Positions 44,532 to 58,300 of a DNA stretch of 64,000 bases are shown one piece after another. A model generated the notes under the pieces. That model made no database searches. It saw only the letters and a program-made list of their open reading frames with translations, and was not told the origin of the DNA. Origin of the DNA: Beaufortia kweichowensis. Its lineage: Eukaryota; Chordata; Actinopteri; Cypriniformes; Gastromyzontidae. The position numbers and the translations under genes were made by a program. Within the stretch, counting starts at the first letter, position 1. Each line of letters opens with the position of its first letter. The stretch lies in NCBI GenBank assembly GCA_019155185.1, contig CM032798.1, positions 3,485,501 to 3,549,500 on the forward strand, written 5' to 3'.

Positions 44532-47500
44532 ATACAGTTACAATAACAGCCAAATGGTTGAATTGATGTTTATGACAAGTTGCTTAATTTTATTCTAAAT
44601 ATAACATAAATCCACAATTTTGACATTTGTCCATCCATTTAAACACTAATAACTAAAAGCTTACTGTATTTGTGTAATTCAACCAATACATTTTGAATGC
44701 ATCCTATATCTCAATTAGGTGGTAAGTCAAAAATCAAATTCCAGTTTATTGTAATATTTCTTTCCACTGGTGTGATTAGTATGAAATACTACAAACTTAT
44801 TAAAATAGTTATTTAATCTTCCGTTGTGCGTGTGCGGTTGCATAACAGTATAGGTGTTTGTAGACATGTAAGTCATAGCATTAGTGTCTGCATACGTAGA
44901 TAAACATCCACTCAGAGGAGGAGAGACATTGACAAGGCAGTGTTGAAACTTGTAAAAGTCCCAATCTCCAAACCCAGATACATCTGTTGCACAACCTGAA
45001 GCCACAGTGATGCAACAATGCATCACTTTTTTGTGTTGTAAGCTAAAGGATTCATTCTTGGGTTGAGTAAGGAAAGTCTGGTTTAAAAGAAAATCCTTTA
45101 TTTCCCAAGAGGTTTGGATAAGTTGTGCCTAACTATGACGCTTTGTCAATAGGCAGAAATTTCTGGATATTTATTTCTCCTCAAGAATTTCAGGACAAAC
45201 ATCTGAGTTAAATTTGATGCTTACATGATAATTAATAACGTTTGTCTGTGGGATTATTATAAACTACGCATTTTTGAGTATAGTGAGAATGTCTGTCTTT
45301 ACAGAAATTTGTCCAGTTTGTAAGGAACAGCCTCTAATGGTTAGAGCTTGGTCCAAAAGATTCTCCTGCGGTGTAGACACACAGTGGCTATAAAGACCTG
45401 CATTGAGTCTTTTTGCTCTTTTAGCTTCTTTAGTCTGTCTGTGCTCATTTCAACAGTCCTTCTGTTGTTGTTAGGAGACAAACTGTATTGAACACACACA
45501 TGACAAACTAGTTCTGTGTGTCTGAGCAAAAGGTAGGGAGACGGGTCTGGAGACAAGGGCTTTATGGTCACCATCCAGTTTGCAACAACATGTGACCAGT
45601 AGCTGCAAGGGTTCCATTTGTTTGACAACACATGCAAACGTCTCCATGCTTCTCGTTCTTTGATTGTATTTAATATAATGTATTTAATATAGTTAAATGT
45701 ATTTAATATAGTATATAATATTTAATCATTCTTGGTGTTAACAGTTTTTACACGGTTCCTGTGTAAAGCTATCATACAAAGATATCATATGTTACCAACA
45801 ACACTTGTTTTGTGTTTAATTGTTTGCAGATTACTTGAAAATGGCATTTTGTATAATGTCACGTATATTTTAAGTATTGTTTTTTCCCTGTATGTTCTTC
45901 TCTAGGTAACCAGTTCTGGACTTCCATTCTGGATGGGTACAAAGAGATGTCCACAATTTTTGACCTTTGACACCAACAATGTAAGTGCCAGCTAGTTAAT
46001 CCTTTCAAACAGCCCTTGGGATATCCCATCATCCCATTTAGACAGGAACGTCTGACATTTATCTAAACAGCTCTCAGTTTCTCTCTCAGTGCGAATTGAA
46101 TACTTTCTGCTGTTACTGATCACCTGAGATTAACAAAGCGAGGTGAGAACATGTTAAACCACGACACATACATAATGTACACACAGTGCCAAATTAGCAA
46201 ACAAGTATGGGAATCAGTTTAAATACACATGTCAAAAAGATTAAGTTTCTGTTGACATGCAAATGATTTAGTTGTTTTAACCATTATTTAGTTTCATGGA
46301 TTATTGTTCCTTCCCAAATGTTTTCAGTGTTTGGTAAGCCTTGTTTTCCCCTAAAGGATTTTCTTCTTGATTCATTATGGTCAATTTGAATTCTGTGGTT
46401 TTAAAAGTGAACCAAAGGTTGAAGTTGTTTTCTCACATTATACATATTCCCCTTTGTCATTTCCACGCACATTTCCTGCTGTTCCACGTTTCTCTGCATG
46501 TGTGTTTCTGCTCCATGTCAGTGTTTTCCAGCTCTAATCAAACACAAACGCAGTTGCTTTTGCTGTAAGTTGCAATAAATGCATACTGATGTTGTTGTTT
46601 TTTTCTTTTCAGGCCACCCATATGGACTTTATTGTAGCAGCGGCCAATTTATACGGACAGATCTATGGGATCGAAGGTCGAGAGATCGTGCAGACATTCA
46701 AAGCATTCTAATGGGAATAACAGTGCCCGAGTTTATTCCTAAATCGAACGTAAAGATCGCAGTGACCGACAAGGAGCTGCAAGAGGATAAAGACAGCGAA
46801 AAACATGAGGGTCAGTCTGGGATATAAAATGATAGTAGAAAATTGAATAATGTTTTATTGCCTGTAACAAAAGAAACATATTAAACAGATCCTGTGTTTT
46901 TTGTGTTTTTTCGCTGACTCCATCCTATAGACAAGGTCAAGCTGGAGACGTTACAGGAAAAATTATCCAAACTTCAGCCGAGTGACCAGAACTTCCGGAT
47001 GTATCCGCAGGAGTTTGAGAAGGTACCCAGTGCTTGACAGGACAGTATTCTTACTTTAATGGTGTGAAAAAGGCCCAGCAGTTACACACATTTTGTATGT
47101 GCACTGGGCATGTCAGACATGTTGGCGTCCAGTGTCGGGTAGGAGGTCTCAATGAACCACAAAACTACCCCTAAACCGGCCCTTAAGCAGATCTGTCCAA
47201 CCATCAAGCTTTCTGTTCAGACAGACCAAAACCTCACTGCTGTACATCCACGTACAGACGGGTCTTATGTAAAGCTCTGAATACCTGCTGCGTCAGTCTT
47301 GTCTTTGTATGAAGCAACACACAAGCTTTGTGAAGCAAAGCTGCACGTTCATGCATACATACATGAACCGAATAGGCCATACTTTTTTTTGGAACAAAAT
47401 CTCAGCTGTGTTATCTGCTAAAAAAAAGAATTAGAATTAGTCTGTCTGTTTCTCGGTATGTATCTGTCTTTTATTTTCATAATCTTTAGGCTCTCTTTTC

Positions 47501-50500
47501 TTATTTCTCTCTCTTTAAATCACCCCGGGGATCCTTGTCTCTCTGTTCCTCTTACTGTGGTTGTTTCTCTCCAGCAATCTTGGTCATCTTTTCTTTGAAG
47601 ATAAAAGGTACTGCTGTCTGTTTGGGGATTTTTTCGTATGGCAACAGTTTCTGTAAATACATCCAAAAGTCTGAAACCATTTTAACCAAAGAAGAGATAT
47701 ATGATTGAATACAGTACAGAATCTTTTTAAGGCATTAATTTCTTGACATTGATCATGTTAACATTTTTGTACAAAATTTTTTTTGCATCAATAGAAGCAC
47801 ATTGAAACATTCTTTTGTGGGGTCTTTGCTAGATTTAGTATATGCTATATTGAAGGCAAAAGGAGGACATATCATTGTTATTCTTTAATAAAAAATTACT
47901 GAAATAATTCTGCTGATAACACAATGTATAATTTAAACAAATCATATTAAATTAGAAAAACGAAGCATTTTCACAAGTGGTCTCAGACCTTTGGGTCATA
48001 TTGTATGTCTGTATGCAACTTTTAAGTGTGTGCATGTGTGTGTGCTTTGAGCAATAATACATTCTTCGGTGGATCAGGTGTTTTGTTTTTCTAGTGGAAT
48101 GTGTGTTTGGGGGATTCTGTTAGCATCAGGTTGCCAGATTATATGTTACTTTAACACACCCCCGCACTTACCCTCAACACACCCGACAGTCGACAGCTTT
48201 TGTACTTCTGCAGGGCTTGGGGCATAAGCAGGGTGCCAAAACCTCAAACCTTGGATGTTTTAAGTGCTTCTGCAGAAATATCCAATGTCACACCTTAGAT
48301 CTTGAGCAGTGGCTCATTGCTTCTAATATTAAAATGGTGAATTGTTATCGTGTTAGTAAGTGCAGGTCTTGCCTATTTGGATGATGTGGGTGCACAGAGC
48401 TTATTTCTATATTGTTAGTTTTTCTTAAAGTCTTTGTGATATGGCTTCAGTATTGACCATTACACCCCCATTTTCCCAGCAGACAGCGGTTTTCAAAGTG
48501 CTTTACGTGTGACATCATGCAGTGAAACATAAACTGGGTAAATTACATATGACTGCATAAGGTGACCGGTGACTGCCGCAGTTTAAATATGACGTGATAT
48601 CTTTATCTGACAGTCTAGTACCTGTTGTACCAAAGAGCAAAGATATGTGTGCCACCAACGATTTTCTCTTTTTGTTCCTGTTTTTTTTTTTTCATTGTTT
48701 TTGTTCCATCACACTGGAACACAACAGGTATTTTCCATTGTTTTTGCCCTACAGTGATAAATGAACAGATGGTTGGTGGTTTCTGATCTAGTGATAGACA
48801 AAATGAGAGTTTGGGTTATTTTCCTTAGCTGACAGGAAGTGAAGGGCAGCAGTAAATTAACAGATCCAAACTGTTCTATGTAGGATAGCACAAGAAAAAG
48901 TATCAGTGTTTTTGCAATATGCTTAAGAGTCAAAGGTACAAAATGCGTAAAGCTTAATGCACATTTTTGATTTATTTCAACACAACATACAAGAACCAAT
49001 CGGTTCAATCAATTTAAAACACATCCTGTGGAAATTAGTAACGCATCCTGTGTTGTTACCTTTATGTGTCAGTGCTTCATGTGTCATTTACCATATGTTG
49101 TTTTTTCATTTGTCTTCTAGGATGATGACAACAATTTTCACATGGACTATGTAGTTGCCGCATCCAACCTAAGGGCAGAAAATTATGACATACCAACAGC
49201 TGACCGCCACAAAGTAAATGTTATAGTTGAATAAAGCATGTTTTTTTTCTTAAAAGTGACACTTAAGCCACACTTAAGACATTATTAGATAGCAAGTTTT
49301 GTGTATTTTGTTTACAGCAAGCATTGTGTGATTTGTTTACATCTTTATTCATTTATTTAATGCACAACAAACACATACTTTTATCTTATCTACAGAGCAA
49401 GTTAATTGCTGGTCGCATCATTCCTGCCATCGCCACCACAACAGCTGCAATCGCCGGACTGATGTGTTTGGAGCTGTATAAGCTTGTCCAGGGTCACCAG
49501 CAAATCAAATCTTACTGCAACCAATACATTAACCTGGCCACACAATACTTTGTATTGTCACAGCCTTGTCCAGCTAAGAAATTTACAGTAAGTGACAAAA
49601 CTAATTGCATTTTACCATCTAACGGTTGAGCAGAATGTGTTTGACCATAGACAGGTAGAATGTTTTTTGGGTTTTTTTTGTATATGAGATCCATCGAAAT
49701 GTAGCTCTACTGTGTAAATATGGTTGTGTAGAGTTAAACTGAGACTCTTTTTTTTATGGATGAAAGATGCGAGAAAGATATAATTTATACATGTATTTTT
49801 CTCAAAACAAAGTGAGAAAAACATGAAATGTTATAGGTGCTAAAGTTTTTTTCTACGACTATTAAAACAAATTAGACGCTTATTGAAGACTAATATGTTT
49901 AGTTTATTTTCAAGTTAAAAAATGTATTATCAATCTTGTGTAGTGAACAAAAGATAATGACTAATGAGGATCAGAAGCATCAGTCTTCTCTTTGGGTTGA
50001 GATCATTAAGGACTTTACTGAACTTATTTTCATCCTCAGGGGATTTAACCTCTTGGTAACTGTACCTTCACCCTCACAAACTCCTCACCTGAAATCTTGA
50101 TGCGTTTGCACATTTTAGGGGACTTCCACGTCTAGATTTTGACGACTGACCGTTCAGACAGACACGTGTATGCATTACATCAGTAAACCCTCAAGAGCTG
50201 AATACAAAGTCTGGGGTTTGAGCCGAGGGCTTATGAGTAAGAACTGTGGTCGAGATCCTTACAGGCAGACACAAACACAATTGAACGGCACATTAACCGA
50301 GTCAAATATTTCTGCCGCTGGACTTCATAGATGAGGTAATGCGACCCCAGACGTGGTCTTTGACGTGGAGGTGGGGGGTGTTGTTTCTACCCACATGGGC
50401 AGGGTCAGAGTTGAGGGTAATTTTCACCCAAGGGGACAGGCGGTGAGCTGGGCTTTGAAACACGCAAGCTCAGGTTACTGATGGGATTTGGCTATTTTCT

Positions 50501-51400
50501 GAAGTGCCCAGCTTGGTTCCTTCTCCAAACACTCACTTAAACATTAGACACATAGTCTACTAAATCAGATTTATAATGTTTGCTTTTCATTGCATTACAT
50601 TACATGATATCAAACAAATCTGCAAACTAATGATGCTAACATTTAACCAACAAGTTGACACAGATGTCCTAGCAGAGTAACCACAGGTGTTCATCACATT
50701 AACTATGGACATGGCTTATCATTTGAAATTTTCTTTGTGAAATTGTTTGCTTTATAAGCATGCTTGTGCTATCTTAAAAAAACCCTTGGTTTTATATTTT
50801 GTTATATAATGCAATGATGCTTTAAACGTTCTGTGAATCACTCAGTTTTCCTCTTCTGTATCTCCACTTTCACATCCTTTTGCTTTCGTTTAAATACCTT
50901 GGCAAACACTTTTCCAAGCCTCCTCCAGGTCCAGGATGTGTGGAGAAGTTTCCACACACGGGTCTAGTAAAGTTTGAACTAGAACACACTATTCTGTCAC
51001 ACTGATACTGTATAAACACAGACACATGGTGGAAAACAGAACACAGACTTGATTAGTTCAACTTTCCATTGTTTAAACCTTGACTGTGGTACAACATGGT
51101 CTTTGACAGCTGTCAATGCATTCAATTCAGCTGTGGAAATATCTGTCAGCCTATTTTCCAGTCAAGTGAAGCCCCAAAAAAGGGTGAGAAAGCAAAATAG
51201 AGAGTGTGTTTATATGTACAGTAATTCAGATTCTAGAAAGCAAGACGCAACTGTGATACTGTCAACATACTATAATTCAAATATTTATTTTAAAGACTAG
51301 TAAGGAATGGACGGATGCTCTTAGCTTCCTGTTTTCTCTCAAGGACATCCTTTTGAAAAAAATAAAACAACCTCCACTATTTTTACTCTCTCACAAGACA

Positions 51401-51456
<56 letters not shown>

Positions 51457-52321
51457 GCGTTGGGGTTTGTATGTTTAAACACTGTTCACTAATGTTCTCT
51501 CTGTTGTGCAATTTGATTGGCTAACCTTGATGTCAATACCAGGTGTGATTTCTTTTGTCCTCTATACAGTTGCCAATTCCTGCAGGGTTAGACTGTACGT
51601 GCGTTATTAAATAAATTACATGCCATGACTAACAAGTTTAATCCTGCTTCGATTAATAAACTCATACTCCGTCAGCTTTTTACCTGTAGGCATTAAGGTG
51701 CGGGTTTTAGTGTTAAAGTGAACATCTGGCGGAGCTTATGACATGTTTGATAATTATATTCCTGCATTTTCTCTTTCTTCATAGCCTCAGTAAATATATT
51801 GTAGTCCTGTTAAGTTGACTCGTTAGGATTTAGATTTGGTGTACGGTGCAATATTTTCTTTTTCTAGTGAAGGACATATTATTATAGTTCCGGTCTGGTT
51901 TTGTAATCCATCTCTTCTTCGCCTAAAAGATGAAGGCAGTGTGTTATTAATTGCTCTCCAGGGTGCATGTGCAAGGAAGGACATGTAGAGTAATAGCCGA
52001 AATGTGCAATTTGAGATTTAGTGTGGGTGGATTAGTGTGCCCAAGTGCCCCCAAAAGGAGATGCTTCATGCATGCTAGTTTCCTTTTGTTCTCTTTATTA
52101 ATTTTACTCATTAGTCATTCTTCATTTTTTTTTTAAATATTTGCTGTAATTTTATTCCTAATTTTGCACTTTTTAAGTTATCTCTCTGAAGCACACATAC
52201 GGGTAATAGTGTCTGCAGCAGGTCTGCTCTTGTAATCTATGAAGCGTGAGCTTTTATTTTAGAAATGACATATGCTGCCTTATTTAGGAATTATGGCTGT
52301 GCTTTGAGGGAGAGAGAGAGA

Positions 52322-52377
<56 letters not shown>

Positions 52378-55300
52378 AAGGGAAAGAGAGAGAGAGAACA
52401 AGAGAGAGAGAGAGAGCGAGAGAGAGAGAGGGAGAGAGAGAGAGAACAAGGGAAAGAGAGAGAGAGAGAGAGAGAATGAGAAAGGCAGAAAGGGACCCCT
52501 ACAGAAATGACAGCTATTTCCTGCCATCGCAGGAAACTTCTCTATTAAAACCAGATTTTCCACAGCGCAGTATTCCAATGCGACTGCCTCTTTATTCCTT
52601 TAATCATTCACAGCTTCTTAGAGAGAAACCAGGAGAAAAAGGGGGTGCAAGGAGAAATGGAGAGGTTTCAAAGCCCATCTGCTCAACCCCAGAGCTTTTC
52701 CTAACCCCTTTGTTCTCGAGCGTTCTCTTTACGATGGAGTTTCAAAACTTTGAGTCTTTACTTGTTCATTCGTTTCTCTCTGTCTTTCTGTGTTTATTGT
52801 AGTTTAAACTTACATTCAGTAGACATCAGCTTTGTATGGCCTCATTTGTAAGCATTTGGTCTTGGTTAAATCTCTTTGTGGTTAATGTTTTGCAAAATTT
52901 GTTATTGACAATTGCAGATTATAAAGTGATAAACACTTCTAGCATGTCTTCCATAAGAACAAAATCAGTCATTTGAAGTAATTGCAAAATAAGTGCTGTT
53001 ATTTCCAGTATTCACATTTTCTGTGCTTTCTTGTTGATGAATTGTTGAATTTATATCTATAGCACATTCCTCAATGAGTTAAAGGTAAAGTTGTTCATTA
53101 TTGACAGTTGTTTTTTTTAGCTTCAATCTTAATCTTTTGCCCTTTAGACACAAATGTGTGTGTGGCCATCTCTTGTAATAGTTTTAGAAGTTGTAACATG
53201 CTTTCCATATGGTGAAGTCATCAAGGCATATTTCATATGGCACATATAAAGTAATGATGTGACGGATCTTGGCCAGACCTCCACAACAAGGTTAAATAGT
53301 ATAATGTTCCTGGTGTGTAAAGAAATACCTGAATATTATTTCCATACACACATCACAAACTTTTTCTAAAGTTTGCCAGCATATTAAAATTACATTTTTA
53401 AAAGATTTTTGTTTGCAGACCATCACCACTGGACTTTTGTTTCTCAGGTTATTGTTGTATCCATTATTACAGCTCTACCAACCGCAAACAATACATAAAA
53501 TAAAACAAGATGCTGTCATCGTTTACATGTCAGTATTGATAAAACACCCAGTCCACGCGTCAAGCCCATTGTGAGTTATTGCAGCTTTCTTATATTACAC
53601 ACAGTGTCCCCAGTTAGATTGGAGTGTCTTGGCTCTAAATGTGTTTTCCCACCGATGGTTTTTAGTTGGTAGTAAAGATCAAACACACCACAGACCAACT
53701 TATTTTCATCACCCGTAGTGCTGAGTGTAGGAAAGAGGAGCTTTCCCATAATTCCATGGGCAGCAGCAGTTCTAGAGTCAGTGTTGAAATTAGATGGGAT
53801 GTTTCTGGTTTGGATTAGATAATCTAAACCCATAAAACCAATGTGTGTACGATAGTAAAGAGAAGAATACCATAGCAAACTGAGACCACATTTAATATAT
53901 TAATTGATAGATTTAATATTATATGATACACCTCCTCATACAATTAAAATGATAAAATTGTAATTTAAATAGACTTCCTATTGTACCACACCTTTGTCAA
54001 GTTTTATGAGTTTAAAGGGAAGTCTCTGTGCCACTCCATCTCCATTTATGTGTGGTTTGATTTTGTTTAAGCAACCAGTTTATTTTGTGTTTTGAAGTCC
54101 AGAATAGTTTGTTGCAGGAGACATGATCTTCTGATAATGCCTTATAAGGAGAAAGTAAACATAGTGTGTTTAGTCTGCAGTTTTCCATAATGATCTTAAT
54201 TAATGTGTATTTGTTGGGCTGTTTGTTTGTTTGTGTGTATGTTATCATTTAACAATGAAATGCAGGCTGATAAATATAAAGGAATGTGGCTGTGAAACCG
54301 AAAGGCAGATGAAAACATTTATTCTATTAAGATAGTTTCCATGCAAACACATCCCCTAGGAATCTAAGCTAGACCATAAAACCCACAGCGTGCTTCCTTG
54401 GCAGGGCTTGCCCGTCGAGTAGACCAAAGTGAAAATAATAGAAAAACTCTGTTCAGATTTTAGATTTTTTACTAGCTTTAGCACTAGCCATCCTTTAGTA
54501 TACAAGAAATATCTGCCAAAATGTGGCAATTTGTTTTTTATAAGTGCTTCAGGATCTCTAACAACACATATTTTTAAATTTAGGTCTTGTTTACCTACAT
54601 ATTTAAGGTTTATGATGACTGACTAAAACTATTACAACTCTGCAGACTTTTTAATTGTTTTGTTGTGCTAGTTTCTTTCTGTATTTTTTGCAAATTGCAA
54701 AACACTCCCGCAATTGCCAGCTGTTCTCCAGCAGAACAACAGATTCTGTAGTAAAAGATTTTACTGTCATTCCTACAGGGCAAATATCTGAAGCTGCTTC
54801 TACATTGAGACAATTTCATCTTAACCCTAAAATGAAGCTCTTGAAGGCATTGAACCATAGCAGGCAAAAGTAAAATGGAAAAAAATGTTGTTTGGTGTAG
54901 TGTACATCACATATGTTGGATTTTCTAAATCTTTGATGGTTTTATCGCAGAGTAAATTCAGTGTAGCTCCTCCAGAATGCTTTGGAATGCTCTGGATCTG
55001 TATTTCTTGAACAACAAATCTGTAGTCTACATCAACTTGAGCAACCAATCTGGGTTCTCAAAAGGCAGATTTCACATGTGCTTTAATGGTACTCTGTGAT
55101 GTCTGGCATCATGAATAGATATGTATTTAGAGCAGTTGCCGTCTCACAAATGGAATCGTCCATGTGTTGCTTAGTCAAGTGCTCTTTAGCCATCGTTCTC
55201 ACGACACAGATGAGTATAGATCATGTTTATAAATGGAAAGGTCAGGTCGATTTAATTACAGAACATGGGAAGTCGCTTTGTGAAACATACGTCAAACATA

Positions 55301-58300
55301 GAAGAACTGAACTTATCAGAGAGAGGAACAGAATGAAACTGTTGTAACGATTGTGGTTACTTTCTGTGTCATGAATTGTGCCTAGTTTCAATGTCACTAA
55401 ATACCAGTTTCAGGTACATACGTCACGAGTTTACGTCAAAAGAATTTTTGTATTGGTTAGTGACTTTTCCATTACAGTTTGGGTGATCACTTTGTGATCA
55501 TATGTATGTACTTATGCTACAAATGTTTACATGCTTTTGTTCCCATGATGCCTTGTGGTTTGATGATGTTTTACAAGCCAGTTAGATATTTGAGGTGCAT
55601 TATATAATTATTGGATACATTTTTTTTGTGTATCATTTTAGATGCACAGATGTGCCCAATACATCCAGTTATATTACACAACACTACAGGATGAGACCAT
55701 TGACCCCTGGTCTGACTAATAGAAAGTGATCAATGATATTGATGTACGTGGCAGGAATTATTGATCACAATCAGCAGGCTATTCACTGGAAAAAACTACA
55801 ACCGGTCAGTTAAACAAAGAAAAACTGTAAAAATACACTGAACGCAAGCATATTGTCATGTACTTGTGACAATAGTAATTAAGCCTTTGAATTTATGGCG
55901 CAGTTGATTACCCCAATGAGAATTATACCCTGAGGTACAAGAGAGGGATATATGGGGTGTATTTACCACTGTTGGGTTTGTGTGTGGGTGAAGGGCCATT
56001 CCAACCAAATGCACCATTTGTAAGAAACAAACTCCATTGACTGACTCCTTCTGGCACGAGCCGTCAGTCAGGTGGCTGCCCCCCTATCGGCGATACAATC
56101 AGACAGACTTCTGTTTGCTCTTTAACACGTCAATAGGTCTATTCAGAGCGGGACTATAGTTGTAGTGTATGTGTCAAATCCTCTGAGACTGCCTGCCATG
56201 CTGTCAGACCTCTGGATCCTTTGTTACCCCGTTCTCTTCAAGCAGGAGATATGCATGAGCTTGAGGAGATTAAAGAGAGGAATGGCAGAAGTGTATTCAA
56301 ACTGAAAGACGGGCCTGTGATCAGAGTCCAAAATTAACCCTCATGTTGTTTACATTTTATTTGTGTTGTGATATTATGTCATGATAGGAATTTCTGATGT
56401 CCCTTTTAAACTAACGTATAAAATCACTCGATTACTTATCAACATGTGTTTATATGTATATCATTTAATATACATGTATATTAAATGATATACCATTTTT
56501 CCAAAAAGATATTATCATTTATCCAAAAAGAAACAAAAGATTTTAAGGAAAAATGTAGTCTAGTTAAAGATTCACTTAATATTAATGTTTGCCATGTCTT
56601 TTAACTATATTGGACCATCATTTAATTTAAGTTAGAACAGTGAAATAGGAGGTTCTATAAGTCAGCTACCTATGTTGTAAAATGTCTGATGTCATGCATT
56701 GTTTGTCACAAATAGTTTTTAGTAATAATAAATTTCTCCACCATTTAAAAATAATGAAACAACATCCATAATAAAAAAATTGGCTTGTGGCAAATAATTG
56801 TTAGACTCTGCTGAGGAGTATAACAGATTTGATTGACATCTTGTGTCTTCCTATGGACAAACATCAAGAACTGTCCTTTAGAAGAGTTTTGGTTTCACCA
56901 TCTGTTCTTCTGGGGGGCTTCTGTAACACAGATCAATAATCATTTCCCAACGACAGACACGATTTTACTCTCTCTGTCCTCTTGTAAAGCTTGTATTGTT
57001 ATTGAAAGTGAATTGAACTGATCAGAAACATTTACCATCAATTTAACATGCTTCAGGTGTCAACTCTTGGATAGAAATCAATACTAACACAACTTTATAT
57101 GTTATAAAAAGGAATCCATTGTTCGATTTTTGGCGAGCATTTGGTTTTAACCCAATCTTAGATGAGGCAAACTGTTAAATATCCATTTTTCCACAGGAAG
57201 CGTGACTTATCGTTCTGCACCCTTTGTGTCAGATTTCCTGTCTGTGAGAATCAGCTATTGTGTTGCAGACCCTGTCGAGAGGTCCAACAACAATTGCTGT
57301 CAGTCCCCAATCCACCCTCCTAGTGGCTTGACCATCACCATATTTATGCTGCTCAAATATTACAGGCTGGTGTTTTTCATCTTTATTTTTTGTACTAAAT
57401 CGAGCATGAGACGTGCGTATGTGTAATCTGTCTAATCTTCAGCATTTGCACCCTTTAATAAGGTTTTGATTCTGATAAGCAAATGAATGGCTGCCCTGGT
57501 TTCCTGTGTTGACCTCTGCAAAATACGAACTGTGTTGAACTTTAGAAAGCTTGTTGCAGGGTGTAGTCTAGTTACTGTGTATGAGAATACAGTTGTTGTG
57601 GAATACAGTGATTCATTCTACTATCTAATCCTCTAGTTTAACAGTTGTGTTCCCTTGGATTCTTCCCTCCAGCGTGGCTTGTGTGGAGACACATGTTCAG
57701 GGGTGGGAAAGCCCTGGTTACAATGTACCCTGTGATCCGGTTTATGTAGAACAGATGAGAATGTTGGCAGTTCTCCATTTTGAGAGCGATGAGCTCACAT
57801 GTTTGGCCCAAGTCTTTCTCATTCTGCAAGGTCTGTAACAACTGCGACTGTCCAGTGTTCGGTGAAGACCAATCCTTAAATGTTAACACGATGAAAGCAG
57901 ATATCAAATGATATTGTACAATTAATGTGATTGTTGAGACAACACAACACTAAATAGCTATTTTGCTTTTTTAAAATGTCACTTTTCTCTCCTGATAAGA
58001 TCAACATGATTACGAATATAAGAGGAGATAAGCATGGGTTGCAAAGGTTTGTACCCTTGAGTAAGAAACGTAAACCCTTTTTGATGATCCAGGATTACTG
58101 TCCCAGTAACAAGCGATCTGTAAGAGGATAAAAGTGTCTCCTACAGAGAGTTAAAGCAGCATCCGTCAATGTTTACAAGTGTAATCAAGTGATGAGATCA
58201 TGAAGGTCCTCGGCAGAGACAAATTTGATCTCACACGGGATTTTCCTAGAGTTTCCAAAGATTCTGCTTATTTTTTCTCTTTCATGAAGTAGCTGATGTT

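Noticed and set aside
52265..52578. Long frames on both strands across the GA-rich tract
   Set aside because: Repeat-driven frames (Arg-Glu and Ser-Leu runs) inside a uba7 intron.
53576..54248. Minus-strand frames in the large uba7 intron
   Set aside because: No recognisable protein features.
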